Assembly (NCBI GenBank): GCA_947359465.1
Contig: OX375881.1
Location: 72,129,914-72,193,913, forward strand
Origin: Metellina segmentata
Taxonomy: Eukaryota > Arthropoda > Arachnida > Araneae > Tetragnathidae
DNA length: 64,000 nucleotides
Reading direction: 5' to 3'
Shown: positions 1 to 13,900 of the stretch, one piece after another
How positions within the stretch are numbered: the first letter of the stretch is position 1
Layout: each line of letters starts with the position of its first letter
Program-made: the position numbers and the translations under genes
Notes under the pieces: generated by a model
The model's input: the letters and a program-made list of their open reading frames with translations, nothing else
Told to the model about the DNA's origin: nothing
The model's database searches: none

Positions 1-1080
1 ACATGGAAAGTGTTTACTAGGACAGAAGGGAGAAATAGTCAAATAGCTTGTTTCAATAAATTATTTATTTCAAATAAATTCCAACAATCCTTTATTAAAT
101 TAACATTTGAATAGAATCAATATTAAATAAATCATTAGAACAAAATTTATGCTACATAAAGACACAAGATATATTCAGAGTAACCGAAATAAAGAATTTG
201 AGCAAATTTTCAGCCAACTTCATTGGAAACATTCAATATAAAAATGTCATTGCACTTATTCCTGCAAATGTGTCAACCCGACATAATCAGTGGTGGCATG
301 TAGGACCATAGACACTGTTATTAACATTACATTGTTATTGCTCTTAAAAAGAGCAATAACAATTGGGTATAAATAAGTTTTTTTGATTATATATGTAACA
401 TACACATCTAAATACAGTTGACTAATCAGTAAATAAAGCGATAACTTAGCAAAGTATGGCAATGTCATTGGAATACATATCTGGGAAAGAAAAGATTAAA
501 TTGCTTGTATTCCTGAAAGTGTGTCAACCAAACATAATCAGTGGTAGGCTATAACTACTATATAAAAATATTTTTATTTGAAAAACAAAACAAGCACAAA
601 TAAGTTTCTTTAATCAGGTATGTAAAGAGATATACATATATGTAGAAAACGGTTGACCTATCAGTGCATGACTCAAGCACAAACTTAGTATTACAGTAAA
701 TTCATTTGAATAAAATTCTTGGAAAGAAAATACTGGTCCACCCAAAATAATATTTTTAATATGTGCCTGGTGTTGACAGTATTAAAAATATAACTTCAAA
801 TGAATGCATGGGTAATGTGCTAATATAGCATGCTTTAAAACTTAACAAAAGGAATGTGGGTAGTTTTTAAAATGGCTGGAATGATTTCTTGGAATGTTTG
901 AGAGGTAGTTACATTTTGATTCTTAAAGCATCTCCATTTTCCTTTGTTTTTCTAAACGCTTTAAATTTTTACTTGTATAAAACAGGATTTTTCAAATTTC
1001 ACTCTTGAGATTTGACTACATGACAACAGGCAAATCAAGAGAGTACTTTTCAGTACGATAAACATTTTAATACTCTACAT
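1..1080. repeat. Diverged tandem duplication (about 242-490 and 498-740), rest AT-rich
   Basis: Two adjacent segments of about 250 bp resemble each other. Shared landmarks in order are a TTCCTG-x-AA-x-TGTGTCAACC block, CATAATCAGTGGT, an AAATAAGTTT-x-TTT-AATC/GATTA stretch, a GTTGAC-xT-ATCAGT stretch and a GGAAAGAAAA end. No gene is seen here, and bases 745-1080 hold nothing recognisable. Confidence 0.6.
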
Positions 1081-1428
1081 CAGCGATTTCCAATAGTTTG
1101 TATCGCATGGCATGCATAAATTAATTACTAAAATTTGGCAATACACCAGTATATATTGTATTTTTGCCAACGTAACAAAAATAGGTATGATTTTAACTGA
1201 TTTTTAAAAAATCATAGCAATTGCCAGCCCTTTTTGCTCCAAAATGGCTTATAAAAAATTCTTTAAACAATTTATTTATAATTTAAAAATACAGGTATTA
1301 CTTGAAATTTTTTGTGTATACTCACAAACAATTTAAAGTTTAAAACTTAACAGACAAAGCTTAAAATATTTCACCATCCATAAGGCAGGCTAGTGCAATT
1401 TTTGTGGTACATTAATTGAAAATCGCTG
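1081..1428. mobile_element. hAT-type MITE relic
   Basis: Begins CAGCGATTTCCAAT and ends with the inverse, ATTGAAAATCGCTG. The flanking octamers ctctacat and ctcaccat agree at six of eight positions, as expected for an aged 8-bp hAT target duplication. The interior resembles 13163-13560 (a TTTGCTCCAAA block followed by AACAATTTATTTAT), so both belong to one family. Confidence 0.6.
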
Positions 1429-2470
1429 CTCACCATAGTTGTGTTTAAAAGTGGGTATTTTTTGAAATTATATAGAAAAGTTTAAAAGCATGTGAAAGTT
1501 TTTCTCAATGGGTTAGAAAAATAATTTATGTTTAACCATACATAGGCAAACACTTGCAATATGTGCGCCTGCATGGTCATTCATGGGACATAACCTCTTC
1601 CTTGAATAAATCAAGCATACATATAATGTATAAAGGGTTGTCAGTTCAATTAAAAACTGTCTCCTAAAATGATTTAGTTCGTCAAATTTTTCAAAACTTT
1701 GAATGGAAACAGCAAATTAATGTATATTGTCGTTTTACTATCAAAACTTCATGGGTCTTGGAATGATAAAAGACTAGATACCAAATAGTGGAATACTTTT
1801 GTGAACCATGTTTAAAAATTAGCCGAAAGAGGACATTACAACTCTTGTAGACTGAAGCTTTGAAACAAGTTTAGAAGGCATATTTGTAAACAAATATTAA
1901 AATCTCATACATAAAAAAAGTTGGATTTACAAGATTTTGATAGTATAATGGCGATAGATACACTCAATCAAATCAAAATACTTGTAATATTTATAATAAA
2001 ATATAAGGTCTGCTGACCTTTATTACAGCAGTACTAGAAGCATATTTTTAGCTACAATTTTTTTTTTGCAAGTTACATGTCTGCAATAATCACAACCCAT
2101 CTGTAATAGGACATTCATGTTTACAGTGTACAAATGAATATTCCAGTTCATCTAAGTCAAAATAACACAAGGCACAATAAAGAATAACAAATTGTAGTAT
2201 ATCAGAAATTTGATTACAAACATTTTCTAATACAACTGAATGATCACTTAATCATTCACCTAGAAAACAATAAATAAATAACATTCAGGAAAACCAAAAA
2301 CTCAGGCCCCACTCTGGGCCCTTCTTGAATGAGATGCAGCCCTCTCTGTACTTATATTCTTCAAAACTTAGAACAAACATGCATTACAGAACAAGAACTA
2401 CTCCAACATTTCTATTCTTGAGATGCGGCAAAGGAGTTGGACGGTTCACAAATGGGAAAAAAACAGTTAT
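1429..2470. other. AT-rich stretch without recognised gene
   Basis: About 1 kb with short open frames only, a T9 run near 2058 and no visible splice-bounded coding segment or terminal inverted repeats. It may be intergenic DNA downstream of the phosphatase gene. Confidence 0.5.
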
Positions 2471-2479
2471 GTATACCAC

Positions 2480-2960
2480 AACGAATTTATTAATGCCGAA
2501 AAATCTGGCTATGTGTGCCTTTTGAATATTTGTACATACATTTAGGCTGTCTTGAAAATTATGTCTCTCAAATGATGTTTGTCCCTCTCCATTCACACTT
2601 CAAGTCTTTCCCTGAAGTTACATATGAGCCGTGGCACCATCTTGCTGAAACCATACCACATGCATATTAATCTCTAGAAGACACCTACACAGTTGTGGTT
2701 GGAGAATTTGACATAGCGTTCACTATTCACTGTTCCCGTTCTCCTCAAAAAATAAAAGCCTATGATGATACATAATCTAGACACTGCACACCAAACTGTA
2801 ACATGACTGTTCTTTAGGATTTTTAGGCACCCAGTATCGGGGGATGGTTTGAGCAAGATGGAGCCACTGTTCATATGGCAGAAAATTTGATGACAATTCT
2901 GTGCAGCATCTTTCCAGGACACATAATTTCTCAGTGCAGTGACTACTTTGCCACAACTTG
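2480..2960 (-). pseudogene. Mariner-like transposase relic
   Basis: Minus-strand frames contain pieces in the right order for a mariner-type transposase: HVTVWCAVSRLCIIIG near 2800, then TVNSERYVKFSNHN, then VVWFQQDGATAHM near 2640. VxWCAxS...IIGPYFF and the catalytic FQQDGATAH block are family landmarks. Stops and frame changes interrupt it and no inverted repeats were identified. The family is probable; the exact subfamily is not determined. Confidence 0.6.
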
Positions 2961-3239
2961 TATAAACAGAAACCTTAGTCTAATTGATAGTAAAAATTGA
3001 AAAACCTTCAAACAACGACTAAAAAGTTTAGAAACTTATTAGGAAAGAACATAAATGGCTATTTGGTGGAGCAAGATGTCCATCTAATTTGTGTTGAAGC
3101 TGCAAGAAGAAATTGCAATATCTAAATATGTTGTTATTAAGGCATATTTAACCTCTTTCAGATAAAATGACAAGTCTAGCTCGTCATTGGTTTTTCATGC
3201 CATACCGCACAATGACGATCTACACTCATCATGCGAGTA

Positions 3240-3470
3240 AAGTTACAGCAATGATGGGTACAGCTAGTTGCAACTTGAAAGTTATAAGAATCGCGCCAAG
3301 AAAGAATTTCTACAACGACCAGTACATCAGTTTTACTTAAAAGTTCTAAGAATCGCGCCAAGAAAGAATTTACACTACGGCTGGTACAGCCAGTTGAAAA
3401 TTATAAGAAACGTGCCAAGAACGAATCATACCAGTTATATTTCTAGCCGTAGTCAAAAGGTTAATTAAAC
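3240..3470 (+). repeat. Short tandem repeat block, about 60-bp unit, three copies
   Basis: Units share AGAATCGCGCCAAGAAAGAAT, then a CTACAACGACC or CTACGGCTGG variant, then TACATCAGTT or TACAGCCAGTT. The third copy is diverged. The same unit occurs inverted at 59405-59590, so it is a dispersed satellite and not a one-off duplication. Open frames across it are a by-product of the repeat. Confidence 0.7.
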
Positions 3471-3479
3471 CGCACCGGA

Positions 3480-4930
3480 AGGGATAATAACGTATTTGAC
3501 AATTTAGACAATGACATATTTAAACTCAAATTTCTTCTTGTGACTTACTTTTGTCCTGATTATGGTGAATAGCTTTCTCTACTGAAATCATTAAGTCTCA
3601 GATGTCTGTCTGATAATCTGTATTAACCATTGTTTTCAACGTTTTTCAATATTTACTATTTATATTCTTGCCTTTGGGCCCAATACCATGGTACTGGCAA
3701 ACCCTCAATCACCCTGATATAAATAGCTAATTCTTAAAAAATTGAAATATGTGACAAGAGACTAACTAGAAATAATAATGATGTTAACAAGTACAAAATA
3801 TTCACTTAATTATTTAAACCTAAATCCTGATTTTCTACTGTCCATAGTGACATGTGATCATGCATGATTTTTACTGATACAGTTCTTATTTATCCCGCAA
3901 GGGAAACAATTGAACCAATCACAAGAGAAGGTGATTCAGAATATATATATATTTGAGTTTCATTGCATTTTTACAAACATAATTTAAGTAGTTCATAGTT
4001 CTATAATCCATTACCAAAAACTCGAAACTATGGACATTATTTTTAACCATTGTAGTTGGAATATATCCATAACTAATACCAAACCTTCAATCTCAAATTC
4101 TCTAAGTATACCTTCAAACAATTCAAAGATAGTGGCTCTTATAAACCATGAAACCTACATTCAAAAGATAACTGATAAACACAAAAGGTACTCTATGAAA
4201 AGAGACTTACAATTATAAATGTCAAAAGATAAATTTTCTGATCAAAACAATAAACACTGAATAAATTATGGAGAATATAACACTTTCAATTGTATTTAGA
4301 TTTTGGATTCATTTCTAGTTTTGATATTTCAGGGTTTTTTTAGTTTGGAAAACTAGTTTGCTTTCATTCCTACTGATTTAAATAATAACCATTTGATTAC
4401 TGATTTGTACTTATGTGCTAATAAATAGAGCTGCTGCAAAAAAAATAAAGGTTACATTTTAAGCATGAGATTGGTCTTAACCATCTTTTCAGTAGTTTTA
4501 CAGAATATATACAAATTACAGAACCTAATTCTTTAAATAAATCACAAGCATATTCTTTACAATTAATTACAACCATAAGTTTTTGATTCATTAAAACAAT
4601 ACAATATTCTTAGTAGAAATTAAAGTACATGTTAATGTTTTGCAAATTGTTCATTAAAACCAGCCCCCAGACATGTGCATTACATTTGTTCCACAGATCA
4701 TATGTACAGGGTCGTTTAAGTAAAATTGTCAACAATTGTACAGCATATAAATACATCAAATGTGATCTTCAACAATTAGGCCTTCTTGCTTAAACAATAA
4801 AAAGCTCTTCTTTCAATTAGCTAAGTAGTGATCATAAAAGATTTCAATAAATAATGCAGCAAAATAGGGGTCAACAAATATCTATGTGTAGTATCTAAAT
4901 ATAAAAATAATTTCTTTTGTTTCTAAAAGT
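3480..4930. other. AT-rich stretch without recognised gene
   Basis: No splice-bounded exon, RNA gene or terminal repeat seen. It lies downstream of the candidate PLPP terminal exon and could include its 3' UTR. Confidence 0.45.
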
Positions 4931-4938
4931 TGTATTAT

Positions 4939-4998
4939 TCAATTCGATACATCAGGGTTGCTTATTGCATTTTTTGCTTTATTCAGAGTCAAGTTGAT
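4939..4998 (-). CDS. Candidate PLPP terminal exon
   Basis: A good acceptor (gtactttattttcag) is followed in the required phase 0 by 19 codons (INLTLNKAKNAISNPDVSN) and a TGA stop. It would give the phosphatase a short polar cytoplasmic tail, avoiding the Helitron-derived end. The tail has no family signature, so the only support is the matching phase and splice signals. RNA evidence is absent. Confidence 0.45.
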   Translation of the reverse strand: MNLTLNKAKNAISNPDVSN

Positions 4999-7900
4999 CT
5001 GAAAATAAAGTACAAAATTTTTCATTAAAATTTGATTAATTTAATAAAAACAATACTTTAAAAAGTAAAGGACATGATAAATATTCCAGCATCAATCCTT
5101 AATTTATATGTAAAGAATGCTTTTTCGTTTAAAAGAAAATATTTTTTTATCAGAAATGAAGTTAACTATATTGTTTTGTCATTCCATGTCAATTCAACAC
5201 AGTACTCCCCTCAATATCTAATTGCAAGAAAAATTGGTGAGTAAAGGTAATCTTTAAGTAGTAAATCAAAAATACAAGTTTTTGAAACAATTTTTTTTTT
5301 TTTTTTTTGTACAAAATAACACAAATTGAATTTTGAATTTATGTGTATTCTTTGAAGTTTCACAGAAGCTTCCCATTTAATATCTTGTGATATATCTGTG
5401 TTATAAGGCTATTTTAGTGTCAGCTGAAAGCTTATAAAACAGGGTTTTAGATTGAATGTTTTTCACAGAAATTCAAAAAACTAAATTTTAAATTTCTCAA
5501 AAACCTCAATTTTCAAAATTCTGAAAAAAAAATGAGTTTATATCAAGAAAAACACTAAATGATTTAAATTAAAACTTTAAAAACATTTTTAAGGCATAAA
5601 TTATTTTGCTTTAGAATGAAAATTTTACCATAGGTTTCAATGGACAGGTAGCAAATATTTCACTATTGGGCTTACAGAAGGCAACATGTAATCTTAAGTT
5701 TATTGTTAGCCAAACATTTTTTTAGTCAGTCCGAACTATTAAATATTAATTAACGTGATGATTAACGTTAATTAACTAAATGTGAAAAGTCATGCTTTTA
5801 AAAAGTGAATTGCACTTTGAATACCATTTGACCAGTGACGTCTTTCATGCATGGCAGCAGAATCAAAACTTGGTGCACATCCAATAGAACCTCATGGGGG
5901 AAAAAGCTAATAAATTCATTAAAAAAGTTTCTAGATTAAATTTCAAATTAGGGCTTCAAGGTCTATTCAGATACCTTTAGGACTACCCGTAAGCCAAATA
6001 TCATGACTGTAAGTGCTATAGATTCGTCTGGACACCACAAACACTTCCTTTTATAATAGTAGAGATGCAAGACATACATACTGTTGTGAAACCACCAATC
6101 AAGCCAATAAAAATTCCACTTAGAACATCCCACCAAAAATGTCGGTTATCCAAAACTCTTGAAATACAGCAAAATAGTGTCCATGTGAAACATAGAGGAA
6201 TGATCAGTCCAATCCACCAGATACTCAAGCAGCGTTTTGGGCTATTACTCTGTTTGGAATACAAATATACCTAGAAAAAAAGAATTTATTTAAAGTCAAA
6301 AGGATAGATAACTTGAATCATAAAAGGGAACTTTAAACAAACATACCCCCCAAAAGGACATTTAAATTTTTAACGTGCCAAACATAATAAACCTAGAAAA
6401 GGATAGTGGAACTATGACATCAGCATAAGTCTACTACCTCACATAAATTATTTTACTTAAGAATAAAAATTTAATTTGATGACTAAATTTATGTTATAAA
6501 ATAATTAGACAATTGCAAAGTAATGTTGAACAAAATAAATTATCACTTGAGGTTCTTTGAAAGAGCAGCCAAAATAAATTTAAAACTAGCTTCTTTTTTT
6601 CCAGCTTTTCGTTAGCGTAGTTTGAATACACTTTCAAAAGATAAAACTTTTTCTATTAAACTGGCATCACTGTCATTATAAACTAACCAACTACAAAGAA
6701 TTAAAGATATATATTCTTAGACTGGAAAAAAATATATAGGAATATGCAATAATCAATGCTTATGGCATGGCTCTAAAATGAAAAAATGTCTACAATGGGA
6801 ACGGTTCCATGCGATGGACAAACGTGTGGTGGCTAAGGTCGCCTAATCCTGACAGAAAAAGGTATCTTCTTTTAACTCATCAATACAACTTCAGAGGGAG
6901 CACTGGAGAGTTTAAGTCCCAACCCTAGACATAAAGTTGATTGATTGAATTGCACAGAACAGCTTTTAGGAAATGCATTTTTTTATGCAGCTTGAAAAAG
7001 AATCTTCTTTGTTTGCAATATTCTTGATGAAAATGGGAATGACACTCTGCTGTTCAAAGCTATGTTTATTAAGCTTAAAACTTTTTTTTTACATAACAAT
7101 AACGCCAACCCGATTTGGTATTTCATCCTCTGCTTTGTCCTACTTCAAAAAGTTCCTAAAAATTAAATTCAAAATTAATGAATTGTGACGGTTAAGTTGT
7201 TATATCTCTCTATTTAAAAAAAGTTACAACCGCCGCCGCAGGATTGGAAATTTGCTTTTTTCGCACGATCCTTAAACGGCTTCCTAAGAAAGTACAGATA
7301 AGAAAATTGCGAAATTAACATGAGTTGTTTACAATTGTACAGAGAACTAGATTATAAATATTTTTTTTTATGATAGTTTAGGGTGCAATAAGTGTTAAGG
7401 TTGAAAAAGCAAAATTTCTAACGCAAGTGAGCAAAAGACGTACAAATTTTCAGTCTTCAGCTGTGAGGGGTTTCTTTTAAAGTGCCTCTAAACATAAAAT
7501 TTTGCACCACGGCAAGTTTTTTTTAGAAATTACTAGTTGGTTTCCGATAATATTTTTTTGAAATTCAGGAAAAGCGTAGGCGAGCAGGGGACAGAGCCTA
7601 GTATTAAAAATAAATAAACATTGTTTGTATGTTTTTAATGTTTGTTTAATTTGCTTGTTTGTTAAGCCACTGCTAAATTATAAGTAGCAACATGAAGAAA
7701 ATCCAGGGGAAATACGTCAGTGCATATAATATAGATAAATTAGATTATAATTTTTCAATTACTAATATGACACCAACTTGGGGGTGACTAAAAATGAGCA
7801 GTTAGTTACCAACTTGGTCTATACTGGTTTTTTTTTAATTTTTTTTTTAATTTTCATATAGATTTTTCGTAATAATAAAATATTTAGCATAATGTGGTGA

Positions 7901-10900
7901 TAAAGGTGAAAATATATAAATATGGAAAATTTCTAATGGTTGGCATTTGTTGATCTGAGAGGTAAAGAAGTGGTAATTAGATCCAGATGGGGAAAACAGA
8001 AATAAAACAGCTAGTTTGTCCCATTTTCTTAGAAATGAAGCAGTTAGTTTGCCAAATTTATTTACAAATAAAATAGTTAGTTTGTTCCATTTATAATGTT
8101 ATTTTTTATTCTAGTCACTGCCAATAAAACGAAAGAAAAACTTAATACTAAGTTTAAACTTGTTTTATGTATTTTGATATCAAAATATTTAATAAACATT
8201 CTTCTCATTCTGAGAAAATAATTACTATTTTAGCCTGTAAACATCAGTCCTTTCCCCAAAAGGCTATGACAGCCAATCACACAAACAGATGCATTCAGGT
8301 GCAATAATTCTGCACTGATATATCATCACCAATATGCATTTAATTATATAGAACCTTCCTAACATATATTTGGCTTATACATATGCATTCTATATCTAGT
8401 ACTTAAAAGCAATATTGAATATTTTGTCATTTTATTTACATTTTACTATTGCTAACAAAATCAAATTTTTTAATCATAAAAAATATATATATTTACAATT
8501 CCTCTTAAGTCTTAAAGTGAATTGGAGTTTAATAAACACTATACTTACACAAATAAAGACAAAAGCATAAACTGAAACAGCAGAATGACCAGATGGAAAT
8601 GATTTATAAACATCCCTTTCAACAAGCCACCTATCACCCTCTCCTGTGCAATTAAAATAGGTTACCAGCCTAAAATAATAAAATAATGCTATCAAAATAC
8701 CATTTTAATTGTAAATATATTTTATTGAAAATAGGCATGCTTGAATGCCAACTAAAACACACATTTTGTGACTCAATACTGTGACATAACCATCTATTTA
8801 TATTTATAAAAATTATAAATTTAATTTCTACATGTACCAGAAAAGTATTTACATGTACAGATTGAATAAATTACCAACAGTGACAAAATTTTTATAAAAC
8901 ATTATTCTATAAATTTCTCAAATGTGGAGAAATAATTAACAGTAAGAAGATTGTACTGAAGCAGTGGTTCCCAAACTTTTATGGCCACAGAACCTTTAGA
9001 AAATTACTTTTATTTGACAGAACACCATACGAAAATGTAACTAGTAATTGTTGACATGCAAAACAAATTTATAATTTTGTTTTTACTTGTTACAACTTTT
9101 ACTAAGCACATTATAATAACTTCAAATGAAAGACACTGCAGAAATAAAAAACATTTCTTAGAAATATTTATCAAAACATTTAATTGTGACTTGTATTATT
9201 GGTAGTAAACACATTCAAATAAATATATATAATCGAACTAATGCGTAGAATGAAACTGCTTCACTGTTTTATTAATAACTAGTGGCCAGCATGGCATTGC
9301 ATGTGACAGTTCTTTTCGTGGGGTCAAGTGTGACCACTGCTCGCTAACCCCCAGTGATTGCTACGAATTCCCAAATGATAATACGTAGCCTATTGGATAA
9401 CAGCCATAAGGGCATTGCCTGTGATGTTGGTTTGCTTTGCAAACCAAATGGGAATTCATAGCCTATTAGAAAACAGCCACCAAGTGCAACGCTCAATGTC
9501 AAATAAGGCCAAATTCGAATTGCAAAAAGATCCAAAGTGACAATCGCTGAAATAAAAAAGAAAAAACAATAACCCTTGCCAATCCCCTGTGATTGCAACG
9601 CAATTCCAAAAACGATCGCAATAGCCTATTGTATTGGTCCGGTGTGACGTTAATTAAATGCCTACCCAAAACAAACGTGACGTCATTGTCTAATACGCCC
9701 ATATTTGTATTGCGAAAATAAAAAAACTACAATTTAAAAGGCAGGAAATGGAATCTGTGATCTTGATAGCAAAGGTCAAATTCATATTGGAAAAAATATA
9801 AAAGTTACAATTTAAAAATTATTTATGAAAAGAAAATCATATTTTTAGGTATCGATCTAATGTGAAATTTTCTGCAGATTTCAAATCTGTTAAAATGTTT
9901 ACTCTATCTTTAACGTTCTAGGAGATAGAAAAAATAACTATATAACTCCAGTTAAAACTTTGTTTTTATCACATACTGAAAAATGATTCCTCTGCAAAAT
10001 TAAGCAGAAATGGAATAAATAAATTTAGAATCTGATCTTTTATGCTGTTGCCATTCTAAAAAAAACATAATTAAATTTCATTAAATTCATTTTAAAATGT
10101 TCTAGATTGAATTTTAAAATTTGGCGCGACTCAAAAATTGCAAAAAATTTGGACTAACTGTGTGCAAAATCCCATTACTGTAAGTGCCATAGATTCTTCA
10201 GGACTTTGATATCACAGACAGACTGAAAACTTCCTTTTATAAAAGGAGATATAGTTTTAAAGTTTGGTTTTATGTTGGAGAGTTGAATAAGTACATCCGT
10301 AGCAGCATGCAATCTAGCCCTGAATTTGTTTTTTGTGTACCTATAATCTGAAAAGCCTGTTTCACATCGATACGTTGTTACAAAAGGGAGCAAAGTTAGG
10401 ATAGCCTTCTTAGCCATTTGCAAGTATTAATTTCCAACATGAAACCAAAACTGATTGAGTGACAGACTAGAATATGTATTTTAGACGGTGAACTCTGCAG
10501 TTCTAAGAGTGATTTATACTCCAGCACAGATCACATTGCACGTTTATTTCTGTTGATAAATGGATTTTGTATTCAGTCAAGATCATTATCAGTGACAGGA
10601 AAGTATTGTGACAAGGATATTATCTGGTTCGCCAAATTTTCAGTAATGCTGTTTTGAATATCAATTGGTAATTGCATCTCGCTATCTTGCAGAAATTCAT
10701 TTAAGAGAGGAAAACATTTGACGCTGAATTCTTTTACACTGGTAATCCAGATGTTAAGTTCAAAGCAATTATTTTATCCCTCACAGTGAATATGGTTGTT
10801 GCTATTCCCTTTAGAGACGTAGTGACTTTGTTGAGTTTTCCAAAGATCTTAGCAAGATAAGCTAATATCATAAGTCATTGCTGGTGAAGCAAAATATTGA

Positions 10901-13900
10901 AATGTGTTGCAGATGTAGACATACTTTCTTCATGAAGCTCATGTTATTGAGGCACCTGAACGGATGTGAAAAGAATATCCTCCCTTGTTTTTTTGTATTT
11001 TTTGCTATCCAGGCATTTCTGAGACAAGACAATACATGTTTGTAAGGGAATACAAAATCACAAAAACGAAAACAAATAGTAAAACTCACTATTCTCACCA
11101 TCACTCACTATTCTGTTGCCAAACCACCCACCGACACATTTGTCAAAATCTCATCCAACTCAACCGCAATCAAAATGCACAAGTCCTGTTTCTACAGTGA
11201 CTGCCATTACGAAGACTTTGTGTCTGCAATTCTCACAAAAGACGGGCAGTAGTTTACACATTAGTACATATTTGTTCACTATGAAACCAGAATGAATGAA
11301 TTAATCAGGCTGTAATTATCATAAAAGAATTTGGCATATACAGTTCACACTGGATTCGTGCTTCTCACTCTAAATGGAATATCCAGCAAGGATATGTAAT
11401 AATTTGAGCATGATTCTTTAACTTCTCATCATATACAGACAAACAAAACAAAATTTTTAAACTGGTAAAAATATTTTTTTTAATTGAAATCCAATTAAAT
11501 TTTAATATTTTTAATTTAGTTACATTATACATTAAATTATAATGTGTCACATTTCAAAAATAGGAAAACCAAAGATTAAACATTGCTCAGTAATATTCCA
11601 AAATCAAGTTTTTAAAAGGTTATACAATTATAAAGTATAATTGTACAAGAACATTTAGCTTGTAATCAACTTTTTAATTTCTTAAATTTTGTAGTATTAA
11701 GGCGACACAGTGCCCTAAAAATGACCAAAAGTGTTAATTTTTTGTTGTCTTATATTAACTGTGCAGCTTTAAAGAAAATATATGCAAAATTGCATAGCCA
11801 TAGTGACATTATTTTGTGAATTATTAAATTTTCCCCTTAAAATATCAGGTTTGAAACCAACTAACCTTCAGACAATAGTCTTTTTATTGGCCTACGTGAC
11901 ATTAGCATGACTAAAGTGTATTTAAAATGACAAGGCCTTTTTTTTTTTTTTTTTTTTTTTGTAATTAATACAGATTTGAAACTGCAGGTGGCAGCTTATT
12001 ATGATTTATTTGGTAACTTTGTGCATAAAATAAAGGATTCAGAAAAATAGCTAATTTTTACGATATTGAAAAAAAAACATTTGTAAAAAAATAAATAAGT
12101 TATGCATACAAATGTCTATGCACAAAATTGTAAGAAATACTCCAAGGAAATAAAGAAAGAAATATTTTTAAAAATATTGAAATATTTGGAAAAAAACTGA
12201 ATTTATTGTTTTTATAAAAGTAATTTTTTTTTCTTTTATAGTGCATATTTTTGATGTCCATGTAAAATCAAAATTAATCACTCAATGGGTACTGTGATAT
12301 CTGGCCACTGTTGGCGATCAATTTAGGAGAGTTCTTGGCGACTAACCTCCTTGCGTGGAAGGGTTGCCACAGAGAAAATTCAGTCAGATATTTGTGTCGG
12401 CTGAGAGAGGTTGTTTTTGTTTTGAGGTGCGACGTACTGCACCGCTTGAAATGATATTTGTCTTTATCATCTAATTAAATTGTTATTTTTATAATCTCGT
12501 GCTTGGTTATTGTCCACACACATAAATGTCAAATTCTCGAATCTTCCAAATTCATAGAGATCATGTAACGGAAATGAACTAAACTTAATCTTAAAGGTAA
12601 CGGAATATGGAAGTACAAAGGACAGTTGATCAGTTTACTTCATGTTAGTTTCATTTGCTGACAATGAACATTGCAAAAAAGTGCTACAAGTTCCAACTGG
12701 TAGATTAAATTTATGTAATGCTTCAATAAGAAATAGCCTGAGTTTAACTTGTCTTAAATACAGTTTGTTAAATTTCTTACGAATTACGCAGCCAACACAC
12801 AATACCAAATTAAAACAAAACATTTTATACCTTACCCTTTAGAACAATCTATCTTAGTCATGTCAGGTAGACAGGTGTGAAAGAAATGAGGCCTCAGTTC
12901 ACAGAAAAAGAACTTTAGGACTTCAGTAAATAATAGAACATACAAAAACCCAGAATAGTAATACTTCATAAACAATCGAAACTGAAATCTTGACTTGGAC
13001 TTTTTACTAAAATCTTCAATCTTAAAAATAAGCTCTGAAATGTACACCTACAAAAAAATAATGTTATGAGCTTTATGAGAAATAAAATTATAGGGATATT
13101 TTGTAATTCATGCAAATGAAGTAATAGTTTGGAAAATAAAATTTAATTGTTAATCTAGACCAATGATTTTCAATCTTTTCCATATTATGGCACACAAAAA
13201 TCAATCACTATAATAGTGTGACATACAAAAAAAAAATTCTGCTGAGTTGACAAAAGCATAAAATTTTTATTGATTTAAAAAGAAATAGGAATTATCAACC
13301 CTCTTTGCTCCAAAGGGAGTTTTAAAAAATTACTTTTGAAACAATTTATTTATGATAGGTAATAAAAAATAATCAAAATTATTTTTATAAAATTTCTTGA
13401 AATAATTTGAAACATATTAGTCAAAAGCTGAAAACTAAACCTTTGAAATGAAATAAATCTTACATAATTTAAATAGTTTCATCATCTGTAAAGCACAGTA
13501 ATGCCATTCTTGAAAGCACACAGGTTGCAATTCGCTGAACTTGACAACTTATTTTTGTTAGAAACATCATTAAAGAACATCTTGCTTTTAGAATGTTTTA
13601 CCATCATTATAATACTTAAATGACGTATCAATCAATCAAACCTTTCAAATAAGATCTTAAACATTTTAAAATGTAAATATTTCTAAATAAAATCAACTAT
13701 TATTGTCTATTTACTACAGTACAAAGTCCCTAATCCGGAATTGTTCAAACTCCGGACGTTTTGCAAAGTGGCGAGTTTTCTTCTCTTACTTTTTTCTATC
13801 TTTACGATTCTTCACCCTTCTGGCAATTTTTAAAGAACAAGGCATTCAACCTGGACCAAATTGATGAAACAACACAAAATAACAGACATGTTCAGAGTAA

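Noticed and set aside
6065..6274. A 69-codon plus-strand frame opposite the phosphatase exon.
   Set aside because: It is the antisense shadow of the C3 exon, which has family motifs and splice sites on the minus strand.
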